Source of the DNA: Planctomycetaceae bacterium
GTDB lineage: Bacteria; Planctomycetota; Planctomycetia; Gemmatales; Gemmataceae
DNA length: 64,000 nucleotides
Assembly (NCBI GenBank): GCA_013823135.1
Contig: PNLP01000001.1
Location: forward strand, 1 to 64,000
Direction of reading: 5' to 3'
Below, one piece after another: positions 1-9,200 of this stretch (within the stretch, counting starts at the first letter, position 1; every line of letters begins with the position of its first letter). The position numbers and the translations under genes were made by a program. The notes under the pieces are model-generated. The model was given only the letters and a program-made list of their open reading frames with translations, was not told where the DNA came from and did no database searches.

Positions 1-298
1 ACGGGCCGAAGCACTTGGCGATCTTTTCCCGCACGCTGCGGACGTAGCCCTCGGCGTCTGCCTTGGTTTTGAGTGCGGCTAGCCCATCCAACCCGATCTT
101 TTCAGCAGCTCGAACCTGCTCGACGTAGAAGTCCTGCACCATTCGCGGGAAGCGATTGAGCGGGGTGAGAGTTGTAGGAATGGGCTGTTTCTGTTGCGAT
201 TTGAGAAGCGGAAGGGGTAGCAGGTGCGTGAAAGCCGAACCCCCGGTGAGGTGAAACCACTGCCGACGTGAGAGACCTGGGAAGGGGAGAGACTGCAT
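1..298 (-). CDS. N-terminal fragment of a Tat-exported protein, probably an alpha/beta-hydrolase (acetyl xylan esterase/prolyl oligopeptidase-like)
   Basis: This reading frame stays open to the left edge, so only the first 99 or so residues are present and the gene is partial. It starts at an ATG (296-298) with GGAG about ten bases upstream. The N-terminus contains SRRQWFHLTGG, which resembles a twin-arginine signal (S-R-R-x-W-x-L), followed by a short hydrophobic stretch. Mature-region text such as RMVQDFYVEQVRAAE and REKIAKCFGP recalls, from memory, the start of planctomycete exported alpha/beta-hydrolases that have a conserved KI..CFGP segment before the catalytic domain. The catalytic domain lies outside the window, so the enzyme class is an inference. 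Export by Tat would place the folded enzyme outside the cytoplasmic membrane. Confidence 0.6.
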   Translation of the reverse strand, partial: MQSLPFPGLSRRQWFHLTGGSAFTHLLPLPLLKSQQKQPIPTTLTPLNRFPRMVQDFYVEQVRAAEKIGLDGLAALKTKADAEGYVRSVREKIAKCFGP

Positions 299-423
299 GG
301 CGGGAACTCCGGTGGGAATGCAACCGGAGAACCTACCCGTGCGCGATGTGCGTTGCAAGCGACCGAGCCACGAATCCGCGACTGGCTCCGTGTTGGGTGG
401 CTTATCCGCCCCTTGTAGGCGGA

Positions 424-732
424 TTAGCGCTTACCTTGTGGTTTTTGTGTGGGGTTCGACACGCTCATCGTTCCCGAGGGAAAGTCGCACTCGCCGTATT
501 CAGCGGCGTGCTTCCCCGTTTCGGTGAGGGCGTAGGTCGCTTCGAACGGTTCCTTCTCCGTTCCCGAGATCCGGGACAGCAACCCGAGCCGGACCATGCC
601 GGTCAGGAAGGAGCCGTCCTTGGTGCCACGGGTCGGAGAGAGCCGAAGTTCGCGGCCGATGGGTGGCTTCCGGCTCCGCTTGACGGCCCGGAGAACCTGC
701 CATTGGTTGTGCGTTACAGGGAGAACGGGCAT
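424..732 (-). CDS. Small winged-helix-like protein (102 aa)
   Basis: The product is 102 residues. The middle part (PIGRELRLSPTRGTKDG, then FLTGMVRLGLLSRI) has the alternation expected for a recognition helix followed by a beta-wing, and it ends in ALTETGKHAAEYGE, a phrase typical of PadR/MarR-type winged-helix proteins. A DNA-binding regulator is therefore plausible. No ligand-binding domain is present and no target can be named. It is monocistronic on the minus strand, with a good -10 box upstream (831-839). The C-terminus is short, charged and probably disordered. Confidence 0.6.
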   Translation of the reverse strand: MPVLPVTHNQWQVLRAVKRSRKPPIGRELRLSPTRGTKDGSFLTGMVRLGLLSRISGTEKEPFEATYALTETGKHAAEYGECDFPSGTMSVSNPTQKPQGKR

Positions 733-830
733 GGTGAGGAGGGGTTAATCGTGGTTTCCCTGAGTTGTTGCTGACGGCCACCGGCGGGCGCTTCGATGGT
801 CGGCCCCATGTCACGCGACAGGGGAGTTTG

Positions 831-839
831 ATTATACCA
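831..839 (-). promoter_or_regulatory. Extended -10 promoter element for the winged-helix gene
   Basis: On the minus strand this reads TGGTATAAT, a consensus -10 box with the extended TGN motif. It lies about 100 bases upstream of the ATG at 732. The matching -35 position holds a weak AGACTG-like hexamer, as is common for extended -10 promoters. Just to the right, 886-897 contains the palindrome GCGGTATACCGT, which could be an operator for either divergent gene; that is speculative. Confidence 0.4.
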
Positions 840-950
840 TGATACTGGTTCTTCAGTCTCATGAAATTGGTGCTGGAATTTCCGCAGCGGTATACCGTTC
901 GATAATGATATCGTGTCTCAACCAGACACCGTTGACCAAGAAGGTTGCCG

Positions 951-1274
951 ATGACGTCTCAGATTCATCCGAATGATGTGAAGGCAATGCTCGACGCGGG
1001 TACGCCAGTGGTGCTCCTAGACGTGCGGCAACCGGAGGAGCACGCTTATTGCGCGCTTGCCGGGAGCGTTCTGATTCCTTTGGGGGAGTTGCACGCGCGG
1101 GCGTCGGAGCTGGAACCGACCGACGCACTGGTAGTGGTGTACTGCCACCACGGCGTGAGGAGCTTGAGTGGTGCGGCGATCCTTCGGCAAGCGGGCTTCC
1201 CGAACGTCACGTCGCTGGCCGGTGGGATCGACCTGTGGTCGCTGGCGATCGACCCCACCGTGCCACGATACTGA
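951..1274 (+). CDS. Single-domain rhodanese-like sulfurtransferase
   Basis: The product is 107 residues, the usual size of a single rhodanese domain such as GlpE or PspE. The N-terminal part has the LLDVRQPEEHA motif. The active-site loop is CHHGVRS with the catalytic Cys at residue 65, and a conserved LAGGIDLW follows near the C-terminus. The family forms a Cys persulfide and transfers sulfur to thiophilic acceptors. I chose the ATG at 951 rather than an in-frame TTG at 945 because AAGAAGG (938-944) is well spaced from it. No signal peptide is visible, so it is probably cytoplasmic. It converges on the transporter gene that follows. Confidence 0.9.
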   Translation: MTSQIHPNDVKAMLDAGTPVVLLDVRQPEEHAYCALAGSVLIPLGELHARASELEPTDALVVVYCHHGVRSLSGAAILRQAGFPNVTSLAGGIDLWSLAIDPTVPRY

Positions 1275-1292
1275 GAGCAGCTCGGGCGTGCA

Positions 1293-3098
1293 TCACACGG
1301 TTTCGGTGTTCCCCTCGCGGGCTTCCTTTTCTTTGGCATCGATTGCGGCCTGGGCCATGCCGCGGTTGAATCGTGCTCCCACCGGCAAGAACACGACTGT
1401 GACGACCGCCATCGCACCGGCCAGAGCTGCGAAGTACACGCCGGGCTCCATGTGCGGATAGAGCCGCGTGATCGGTGCGTTGATGAGCAGGTTCGCCAGG
1501 AACACGACCGCCAGCCAGCATGCCGTCACGAAACTCTTCATGCTCTGTGGCGCGGCTACGAAGGCCAGCTCCAGACCCGTCACCGAGATGAGGATCTCGG
1601 CCACGGTGATGATCAGGAACGCGAGTACCTGCCACCATACGGTCACACGCTCGGCCGGCTTGACCCACTCCACCATTTCCAGGGTTGCCTTGGTATCTTC
1701 CGGTTTGACCTTGGCGAGATCTTCAGCCGACTTGAGTGACGGCTCCAAGACACCACCCGAGGCGAGTGCAGCCTCAGTCGGAAGGTTAGTCGTCGGCAGG
1801 TGCCCCTTCGCAAATGGGATCTCGCTGCCGCCCTTCAGGACCAACTTCCCGTTCGCGAACGACAACTTCTTCTTCTCGCCATCCCATTCCCAGTCCGATG
1901 CGACGATCCGAGCATCGCCAAACGCCACGGTAGACGATCCCGATTCCGGCTTCTTCACCTCGGCGAGGAGGACTTCGGATTTCGCCAAGATCAATGCCCC
2001 CTGGGGTGTGGTGAGTTTCACGACATCCTGCTTCTGACCCGCGAGGAAGCCGGCCACGCTCATGATGACCATGCTCAACCCTGTGAGGGCGAAACCGAGA
2101 GTCATCTTTTGCGTTGCCTTGACCTTGAACCCCTTTTTCTCAAGCGTCTTGAACAGCCACACGCTGACAGGGACGAGCAACACGATGAACACCGGGTTGA
2201 ACGCCTGAATTGCGTCCGCTGATGTTGGGACGCCAAAAATCGTGGTGTCCATGTAAGTGTCGGCAAAGAAGATCCAGGTGCTTGCGGACTGGTCGAAGAT
2301 CGCCCAGAAGGCCATCACCATAAGGAACACTGCGCCGATCCGTGTGAGCACCTGCAACTTCAACGCCCGGTCGGCGGCCTTCTCCTCAAGGGTGACGACC
2401 TTGTAATTCACGGGGATGCCGGTCAGCGTCGTTCCCGAAGGAATGACTTCACCGGGCGTGCCGATCACCTTGAGTTCGATCGATTCGCGGGCGTAGTACC
2501 GTTTGCCGAGCGCGAAGATTACGAGTGCAATCGCCATCAACGCGGCCGGGAACAGGAACGCAGACTGATAGCCGTAGTTGGTCCGCAACCAGGGCATACC
2601 GAATTGCGACAGGGCCGCACCGAAGTTGATCGCCATGTAGAACCACGAGAACGCACTCGTTCGAAGTTGATCCTGCCCTGGCCGCTGCTGGTCGTACGTC
2701 ATGCCCATAAGCGTGGAGATATTGGGTTTGATCACACCCGACCCCATCGCCAACAGCACGAGGCTTCCGAACACGACATACTTGTCTTCGATACCGACCA
2801 GGAATTGCGCCACAACGTAGGGGATCGAGAACCCAACGATGGTCCAGTACTTCCCGAGGAAGTTGTCGGCGATGTAGCCGCCGATCAGCGGGAAGAAGTA
2901 GCACGCCGCTATGAACAGCGACATGAACGTGCTGGCATCCGCCTTGTTCACGCCGAGTCGCTCAGTCATGTACAGAGCGAGGATGGCTCGCATTCCGTAA
3001 TACGAGCAGCGTTCGGCGAATTCGCCCCAGAAAAAGAACCAAAAGCCGATTGGGTGACCGGTTGGGCCCGGTGGCGCGATCGTGGGAGCTGTTGACAC
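1293..3098 (-). CDS. POT/PTR2-family proton-dependent oligopeptide transporter
   Basis: The 601-residue membrane protein shows the POT signature near its N-terminus: EFAERCSYYG at residues 26-35, matching ExxERxxYYG, which is needed for proton coupling. About twelve hydrophobic segments are visible. The family imports di- and tripeptides with protons across the inner membrane. Unusually, a hydrophilic stretch of about 130 residues (roughly 355-485) interrupts the membrane segments in the C-terminal half; E. coli DtpA has no such domain. The start is GTG at 3098, preceded by AAAGG. The tail is charged (KEKEAREGN). Confidence 0.88.
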   Translation of the reverse strand: MSTAPTIAPPGPTGHPIGFWFFFWGEFAERCSYYGMRAILALYMTERLGVNKADASTFMSLFIAACYFFPLIGGYIADNFLGKYWTIVGFSIPYVVAQFLVGIEDKYVVFGSLVLLAMGSGVIKPNISTLMGMTYDQQRPGQDQLRTSAFSWFYMAINFGAALSQFGMPWLRTNYGYQSAFLFPAALMAIALVIFALGKRYYARESIELKVIGTPGEVIPSGTTLTGIPVNYKVVTLEEKAADRALKLQVLTRIGAVFLMVMAFWAIFDQSASTWIFFADTYMDTTIFGVPTSADAIQAFNPVFIVLLVPVSVWLFKTLEKKGFKVKATQKMTLGFALTGLSMVIMSVAGFLAGQKQDVVKLTTPQGALILAKSEVLLAEVKKPESGSSTVAFGDARIVASDWEWDGEKKKLSFANGKLVLKGGSEIPFAKGHLPTTNLPTEAALASGGVLEPSLKSAEDLAKVKPEDTKATLEMVEWVKPAERVTVWWQVLAFLIITVAEILISVTGLELAFVAAPQSMKSFVTACWLAVVFLANLLINAPITRLYPHMEPGVYFAALAGAMAVVTVVFLPVGARFNRGMAQAAIDAKEKEAREGNTETV

Positions 3099-3250
3099 GT
3101 CAAAGAACCTTTCACGTATTCGAAATCGGGGTGTTTTTGGGAAAGTGGAGCGATCTTAGCATCCCACAGCGATTCGGGCAGCATTTTTCCTTTCCGCTGC
3201 GTTCCACTTCGTCTTGTCACGCGGGTCGGGTCGTGCGAATATCTCGCCCC

Positions 3251-3847
3251 ATGACAACCACCAAACCAGCCGTGTTCCTCGACCGCGACGGTGTCGTCAT
3301 CGAGGATTCCCATTACCTCGGCAACCCCGACCGTGTGCGATTGCTACCCGGTGCAGCCGGTGCCATCGCCTCGTTGAATCGTGCCGGTTGGCCCGTCGTC
3401 ATCGTCTCCAATCAGTCGGGCGTGGCTCGCGGGATGTTCAACGAATCGGATGTGGACGCGGTCCACGAACATCTCTCGAACCTGCTGCACGGCTACGGGG
3501 CGAAGATCGACGCCTACCACTACTGCCCCCATCACCCGGAGGGGGAAGTGACGGTGTTGCGGATCGAGTGTGAGTGTCGGAAGCCACGCCCCGGAATGCT
3601 GGTGCGTGCGGCAACGGAGTTGGGTCTTGACCTGGCCGCATCGTGGATGATCGGCGACCGCGTGACCGACCTCGAAGCGGGTGCGGCTGTGGGTTGTCGC
3701 ACGGTGCTGGTGCGGACCGGGTATGGAATGCGAGTGAACCCCGCTGGCCTCGATCGCGATGCGCTCAAGCTCGAACTTGTTGCGGCCAACCTCGGGGACG
3801 CCGTGAAGAAACTGGGACTTGCGGGTCAGGCAAAACGGGCCGCGTGA
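3251..3847 (+). CDS. gmhB: HAD-family D-glycero-D-manno-heptose-1,7-bisphosphate 7-phosphatase-like (GmhB)
   Basis: The 198-residue protein has the HAD nucleophile motif FLDRDGVV (Asp11 and Asp13), motif II VSNQSG, and motif III around KPRPGM and IGDRVTDLEAG. The Cys/His zinc loop typical of GmhB is present as CPHHP followed by CECRKPRPG. GmhB removes the C7 phosphate from heptose bisphosphate in the ADP-heptose route to LPS core. The histidinol-phosphate phosphatase half of HisB belongs to the same family, so the substrate is not certain. The ATG at 3251 is favoured over an upstream in-frame start because the family begins at this point. A strong hairpin follows directly. Confidence 0.85.
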   Translation: MTTTKPAVFLDRDGVVIEDSHYLGNPDRVRLLPGAAGAIASLNRAGWPVVIVSNQSGVARGMFNESDVDAVHEHLSNLLHGYGAKIDAYHYCPHHPEGEVTVLRIECECRKPRPGMLVRAATELGLDLAASWMIGDRVTDLEAGAAVGCRTVLVRTGYGMRVNPAGLDRDALKLELVAANLGDAVKKLGLAGQAKRAA

Positions 3848-3852
3848 AGGGT

Positions 3853-3903
3853 TTTGCCGTTTGCGGCATCGCAGCAAGAGCCTGCGATGCCGCAAACGGC
3901 AAA
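3853..3903. terminator. Perfect 22-bp inverted repeat between convergent genes, probable bidirectional terminator
   Basis: The arms 3853-3874 and 3882-3903 are exact reverse complements (TTTGCCGTTTGCGGCATCGC...), separated by a 7-base loop. The arms end in TTT/AAA, so either strand gives a stem with a short U run. It sits 5 bases after the GmhB stop and 11 bases before the stop of the minus-strand Clp-like gene, as expected for a shared terminator. Confidence 0.75.
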
Positions 3904-3914
3904 GACGGATAGGT

Positions 3915-6194
3915 CTAACTGGCGCGGAACACGCATTTCCCATCGACCCAGTCGGCGGAGATGGTGCCGCCGTCCTTCACGAAGAATTCCAGTAGCCAGC
4001 GTGCCAGCGGCGCGACCACTTCGCGTTCCACGGCTCGCTGCAATGGCCTCGCTCCGTAGCGTGCGTCGAACCCGATTCCCGCGAGTCGGTCAATGAGCGA
4101 TTCCGACCACGCCACCTTCACGCCACTCCGTAGAAGCCCATCGCGGCGAGCGATCGCATCGAGTTCCCGGCGCGTGATGACCTTCACCGATTCGGGCAAC
4201 AGCGGCCGGAACGTTACGACCTGATCCATGCGGTTGAAGAACTCGGGGCGGAAGAATCGCATCGCCGCGTCCTTGTACTGCACGCCCGATTGCTCGGCGA
4301 AGCCCACGGCGCGATTCTGACCCGCGCCGAGGTTCGACGTCATGATGATGATCGTGCTGCGGAAGTTGGTGACGCGGCCGTACTGATCGGTGAGCCGGCC
4401 TTCGTCGAAAACGCCCATGAGCGTGTCGAACACATCGGCCGCTGCCTTCTCGACCTCATCGAGCAGCAGCACCGAGAACGGCTGCCGGCGCACGCGCTTC
4501 ACGAGTTCGCCGGGTTCCCCCTGTGGCGGCCCGAGCAACCGGTACACGGCGTCGAACCCGCCGTACTCGCTCATGTCGAGCCGGAAGAGGCGTTTGGGTT
4601 CGCCGCCTTTTGTGGAATCGTCGCCGTAGCTGAAGAAGTACCGCGCGAGTGCCTGTGCCATGTGCGTTTTGCCAACGCCTGTGGGTCCGCAGAACAGCAG
4701 CACAGCCGGCGGGCGGTTCGGGTCGTTCAACCCCGCTTTCACCGTCATCACCACATTCGTGGCCGCCTCGCACGCCTCGGGTTGGTCGATCACCCGTTCC
4801 GTGAACCACGCCAGCACGTCGTCGCGTTTGAGCGTAATTTCGTCGCGCAGGAACAACTCGGGTAAGCCAGTTCGCCGTCGGAAGCGGTCCACGACGGAGT
4901 CGGGCGTGACGGGTGTTTTGCCGTCGCGAACGTGGATGTCGACCATCTCGCGGGCGAACCCCGAGGCCGGGCCAGGGAAGGGGGAGTACGGCATGAAGCG
5001 GCGGAACAGCCGGACGATCCGCTCGCCCGTGCCGCGTTCGATCTCCACCCCCGGACCCGATGCCGAGGTTTCGAGTTGCTTGTCGATGACCATCAGTGCG
5101 GTGGCACGGTCGAACGGTTGCACGGGCACGATCTGGAACAGGTCGGGCAAGCCGGGCATGAGCCGTCGGCAGGCGTCGAGTTCGGCGGGGGTCGCTTCCG
5201 CGATCATCCGCAGTTCGCCGCGCACGAGGTACGGCACGAGGAACATGGCGATGCTGTCCGCTGGCCCGACCCCGCCACGTTGAACGAGGTCGAGCAGGCG
5301 TTCGACACACAGCACGCCCTTGAGTTCGCCCAGTGCGCCGATCACGCCCTCGACCCGCTCTTCCCACTGGCCGAGGTACTTCATCCCCGCAATGAGTCGG
5401 CCGGCCGACGTCAGCCAGAACCGGCGTTGTTTGGGGCCGGCCGACTTCCCGAATTCCTCGTCCGCGAGTTTCTCGGCATCCTTGACGGCGTCAACCATCA
5501 GGGTCGTCTTGCCCACGCCCGGTTCGCCAACGAGCAGCACGTTCGCCTTCTCGCGGTGGAGCTTGTGAACCAGTGCCGCGACTTCAGCTTCGCGACCCCA
5601 CGCACGGGCGAACCCCTTCCGCACGGCTCGATCGCCGACCGGTTCCGCGACCTGAGCCAGTGCTTGCGGAGGCTTCGCGTGAACCTCCGGTATGGCGAAC
5701 TCACGCGGTATGGACACCACCACTTCCGAAAGCTCGACCTCCGCAGGCGGCAGATACGCACCGAGTTCCTCGGGCGTCTTACCCTCGAGCTTCTGCAAAA
5801 CGTACCGCTCGACGAGTTGTGGCAAGTGGGTGCGGTTCGGGTAATCGAAGCGGATGCCGAGCAGGGGAATGTCCGCAGTGGGCTGGCCGCTCTCGCGGGT
5901 GCCGACGACCACCGGAACCCGCACCTCGACCGCAGATTCGGCGGGGTACACGCGGTTGATCCCCTTGTATTCCGGGCGAACGCTGACCGTGAACCAGCGC
6001 AACTCGGCATCCAGGAAATCCGGCCCCTTGGCGAGCATCATCTTCCGGTGATACCAGCGCAGGTATTCACGCAGGTCGGTGCTGGCATCGCGTGCGGTTG
6101 GGCCGAACCCAACCGTGCCATCATCGACGGCGATGGCCGAACTCCCACCCGCAAGGTCACGGCAGATCAACACGGGATAGCGAGCGGTCGGCAT
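3915..6194 (-). CDS. Clp-like double AAA+ ATPase with a non-Clp N-terminal domain (short paralogue)
   Basis: The product has 759 residues. Residues 1-170 form an N-terminal domain that does not look like the Clp N repeat. AAA1 has Walker A GEPGVGKT (223-230) and pore loop YLGQWEE (273-279). Its Walker B position reads LCVERL (295-300), so the catalytic Glu appears replaced by Arg, and the usual ERRF arginine-finger site reads PDLF. AAA2 is intact: GPTGVGKT (503-510), LLLDEVEK (576-583), arginine finger in FFNRMD (Arg655) and sensor-2 GAR (714-716). There is no ClpB-type coiled-coil M domain. VGF at 630-632 matches the position of the ClpC tripeptide that docks ClpP. It lies 81 bases downstream of its longer paralogue, probably in the same transcript. 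No good Shine-Dalgarno is seen. Confidence 0.85.
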   Translation of the reverse strand: MPTARYPVLICRDLAGGSSAIAVDDGTVGFGPTARDASTDLREYLRWYHRKMMLAKGPDFLDAELRWFTVSVRPEYKGINRVYPAESAVEVRVPVVVGTRESGQPTADIPLLGIRFDYPNRTHLPQLVERYVLQKLEGKTPEELGAYLPPAEVELSEVVVSIPREFAIPEVHAKPPQALAQVAEPVGDRAVRKGFARAWGREAEVAALVHKLHREKANVLLVGEPGVGKTTLMVDAVKDAEKLADEEFGKSAGPKQRRFWLTSAGRLIAGMKYLGQWEERVEGVIGALGELKGVLCVERLLDLVQRGGVGPADSIAMFLVPYLVRGELRMIAEATPAELDACRRLMPGLPDLFQIVPVQPFDRATALMVIDKQLETSASGPGVEIERGTGERIVRLFRRFMPYSPFPGPASGFAREMVDIHVRDGKTPVTPDSVVDRFRRRTGLPELFLRDEITLKRDDVLAWFTERVIDQPEACEAATNVVMTVKAGLNDPNRPPAVLLFCGPTGVGKTHMAQALARYFFSYGDDSTKGGEPKRLFRLDMSEYGGFDAVYRLLGPPQGEPGELVKRVRRQPFSVLLLDEVEKAAADVFDTLMGVFDEGRLTDQYGRVTNFRSTIIIMTSNLGAGQNRAVGFAEQSGVQYKDAAMRFFRPEFFNRMDQVVTFRPLLPESVKVITRRELDAIARRDGLLRSGVKVAWSESLIDRLAGIGFDARYGARPLQRAVEREVVAPLARWLLEFFVKDGGTISADWVDGKCVFRAS

Positions 6195-6200
6195 GATTGG

Positions 6201-6235
6201 AAACGCGGAGTGCGGAATTCGGAACGCGGAGTGAA
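6201..6235. repeat. Short direct repeat (GCGGAGTG units) in the leader of the short Clp-like gene
   Basis: GGAAACGCGGAGTG (6201-6214) and GGAACGCGGAGTG (6223-6235) are near-identical copies separated by GGAATTC-containing spacer. Chains of this kind are common in intergenic DNA of many environmental bacteria. The copies lie 7-41 bases upstream of the ATG at 6194, so they form most of its leader. Confidence 0.55.
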
Positions 6236-6245
6236 CAACACCAAT

Positions 6246-6273
6246 GTTTAGCGGTCGCCCCAGCGGGGCAACG
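6246..6273. repeat. REP-like palindrome, GTTAGCGG family, copy 1
   Basis: The core is AGCGGTCGCCCCAGCGGGGC, a short hairpin (GCCCC/GGGGC) preceded by a TTAGCGG tag. It starts just after the stop of the long Clp-like gene. Related copies lie at 31394-31422 (reverse orientation) and 62150-62177. Confidence 0.6.
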
Positions 6274-6275
6274 CA

Positions 6276-9200
6276 TCACGTTGCCCGCGGTAACGCCGCC
6301 AGCGTGAACGTCCGGAACGTCTCGGCGAACTCGGGGCGTCCTGGTAGCGGCGACACCAACCCCGTTCGCACGTCGGCCACGGGCTGCCCCTCGGGGTACA
6401 CCCGCAGGATCGGCCCGAACGCGAACGGATCCGCGACCCGTGGCGGCAATGCATCGACCACATCTACACGCACGGGAATCGGCCCGCCGTGCTTTGGCAA
6501 GAAGAGATGCGTGCCAACTTCAGTAAGGGCGAGCGACCGGGCGTGAACACCTTTCACTGAGATGATGCCGGCCATCCGATCAAACCACTCATTCTGAACT
6601 TCCACCCCAAGCCCAGTTGTCCAGGCACCGAGATAATGCATCCACAATGTCTCGGCAACATCGGAAGGCTGCCCCTCCGGGAAGCCCCGAAGCCACAGGT
6701 ACACCGCCTTGTCGTCGACGGGTGCGGTTGCCATCAGTCGCAACAACGCGAGCTTATTCTCCACGTCGAACAGGTCGGCATCGTCGGGTAACGGTTCCGC
6801 AGTCTCGTACAACTCACGGAGCCCTTCTTCCATGCTTGTAGCTGCGAGAACAGACTGAAGCGGTTGCTTCTCGCGGGCATCGAGATCGAAGGCGTCGTGA
6901 CTCTTCATCGTTCGATACCGTGGTTTCCGGCCCACGCTATCCGGCTGGCGACCTTCGAGGCGAGCGAGTTTCGCGTCCGCGAGGCGGTCTTCGTATTCGT
7001 TCAGCGTGTTCGAGATCGCGTCGGCCATTTCCTTCAGCGCGAAGTAGCGTTCGTGTTCCACCGACACCTTCCCCGCGATCACGCCGCCCTTCGGGCGGAC
7101 GGAATCGAGAACCGCGTCGATCTGTTCCAGGGCGGTCCACGCGGCGGCGACTCGATCCGCCACGGGCAACGCCGCGCGGTCCTCGAGCGGCACCCGCTCT
7201 GCCCAGCCCGGAGCCTGCACGCTCACTGACAACGCATTGTCACTGGCCTTCACGCTGACGATGGTGAACTCGTCCGGCGACAGCTCCGCGAGTTTCCCCG
7301 CGGCGGGTTGGGCAAGTTCGCGTTCCACTGCACGCTTCATCGCACGCGCCCCGAGTGCGGGGTCGTATCCCGCGCCGATCACACGTTCGAGCGCATCCGC
7401 CGAGACGTTCAGCACACACTTCCGCTGCCCGAATCCCTCGCGTGCCAGGACGTCGTTCACGAGTCGGCGGGCGATCGTGGCCATCTCGTCGCGGGTGAGT
7501 TTCTTGAACGGGATCACGCGGTCGAGGCGGTTGAAGAACTCCGGGCGAAAGAACTTCTCTGCGGCCCCGGTGTATGCGAATGAGCGGTCCGCTTCCGGGT
7601 TGAAGCCCAGCCCGCCCTCTGCCTCGCGAACCCCGAGGTTCGAGGTCATGATGATGATCGCGTTCGAGAAGTCGGCCGTGCGGCCGAGCGCGTCCGTGAG
7701 CCGGCCTTCACCCAGTACCGACAGCAGCAAGTCGAACACTTCGGGGTGTGCCTTCTCGATTTCATCCAGCAGGATGACGGCGAACGGCTGGCGACGGATC
7801 GCGCTCGTCAGCAACCCTTCCGGCTGGCTGAATGTGCCCACGAGCCGTGCCGCGGCCCCGTACTGATTGAACTCGTTCAGATCGAACCGCAGCAATCGCT
7901 CGGCCTGGCCGAACAGAGTCTTGGCGATCGCCTTCGCACACTCGGTCTTGCCGACGCCCGTTGGCCCGAGGAAGAGGAACGCGGCGAGTGGGCGTTCGGG
8001 GTCGTTCAGCCGTGCCTTCGCGATGCTGACGACATCCGCGAGCGATTCCACGGCTTCGGCCTGCCCGATGACCTGCTCGCGAATCCTGTCGCGCACGTCG
8101 TCGCGATCAAGCCGTTGCTTCGGGTCGAGGAACGCGAGCGATAACCCTGTGCGTGCCGCGAAGTCGGCCAGCACGTGATCGCGGTCGATGTGCGGCCTTA
8201 AAGGCAGAGGGGGAGACATGGAGAGGGGGAGAGTGGGAGAGAAATCGGACGGTGCTTTTTGTCTTTTCTCCCCCTCTCCCTCTCTCCCCCACTCCCCATC
8301 TGCTGAGGTAGTGGCTCGTATCGCCAGTCGCGTCAGTACGGCAGCAGCCTTGCCAGGGAACGCGGCCGTGCGGTCGTAGCGGCGTTGCACGTCGATCACG
8401 GCTGGCAGCACATCGAGACCGAACACGCACTCGTGCTTCCCTTCGAGGCGGCGCTGCTGATCGACCAGGATTCGCAGGTTGTCGGCGTCGCTGGGCTCCC
8501 TCACGGGGATGAAGTGGAACAGGTCGGCGAAGCCGCGATCGCGTTCCTGAAGTACCCGCAATCCCTCAGTTGTGACCTCGCCCAGCACGCGCACGTCGCG
8601 GCGTTCGAGGTACGGCTTCAGCACAGTCGCGGCGTTGAGCGTTGAACTCGCCGAGACCCCTGCGAGGAACAGCCCGATGAGGTCGTCGAAGTACAGTACG
8701 TGGTCGCGCTTCTTCGCGTGCTTCAGGATCGCAAGCAACCGCCCTTCCCACTGCCCGACGTATGACATGCCCGAGATGAGCCGTTGCGGCGACACGAGCC
8801 ACACGTTCTGTTCCTGAACGTGGACCTGCTTTCGCTGTGAGACACGTTGAGAGACTGCCTCGTGAACCACGGCCGTCTTGCCCGACATGCGTGGCCCGCA
8901 GAGCATCACCGGCCGGCGGTCGCCGAGTTCGAGGAGCCGCGAGAGTTCCGCGACTTCGCGTTCCCGCAGCACGGCACGCTCAAGTTCGTCGGGGTAGAGC
9001 CAGTCGAGGCAGCGGCCGACGCGGCGAAGTTCACCGGCACCGTCGCCCGTCTCGCCACCGCCGAGCATCATGAAGTTCATGGGCGGTGGCTTGGGCACCA
9101 CGGCTGGCACGCTCGCCGATAGTTCCAGAACCTGCACCCAGGCCTTGCCCGAGAGGTTGGTTCCCTCGGGGCGAATGTCGTCCTCGTTCTCCGCTTCGCG

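Noticed and set aside
4932..6251. 439-codon plus-strand open frame within the short Clp-like gene
   Set aside because: Antisense shadow; no ribosome-binding site or motif, and the minus strand carries complete AAA+ motifs.
6276..6700. A complete peptide-release factor fused to the Clp-like protein
   Set aside because: No GGQ motif or catalytic RF domain 3 is present after the PCRF-like segment, so release activity is not supported.
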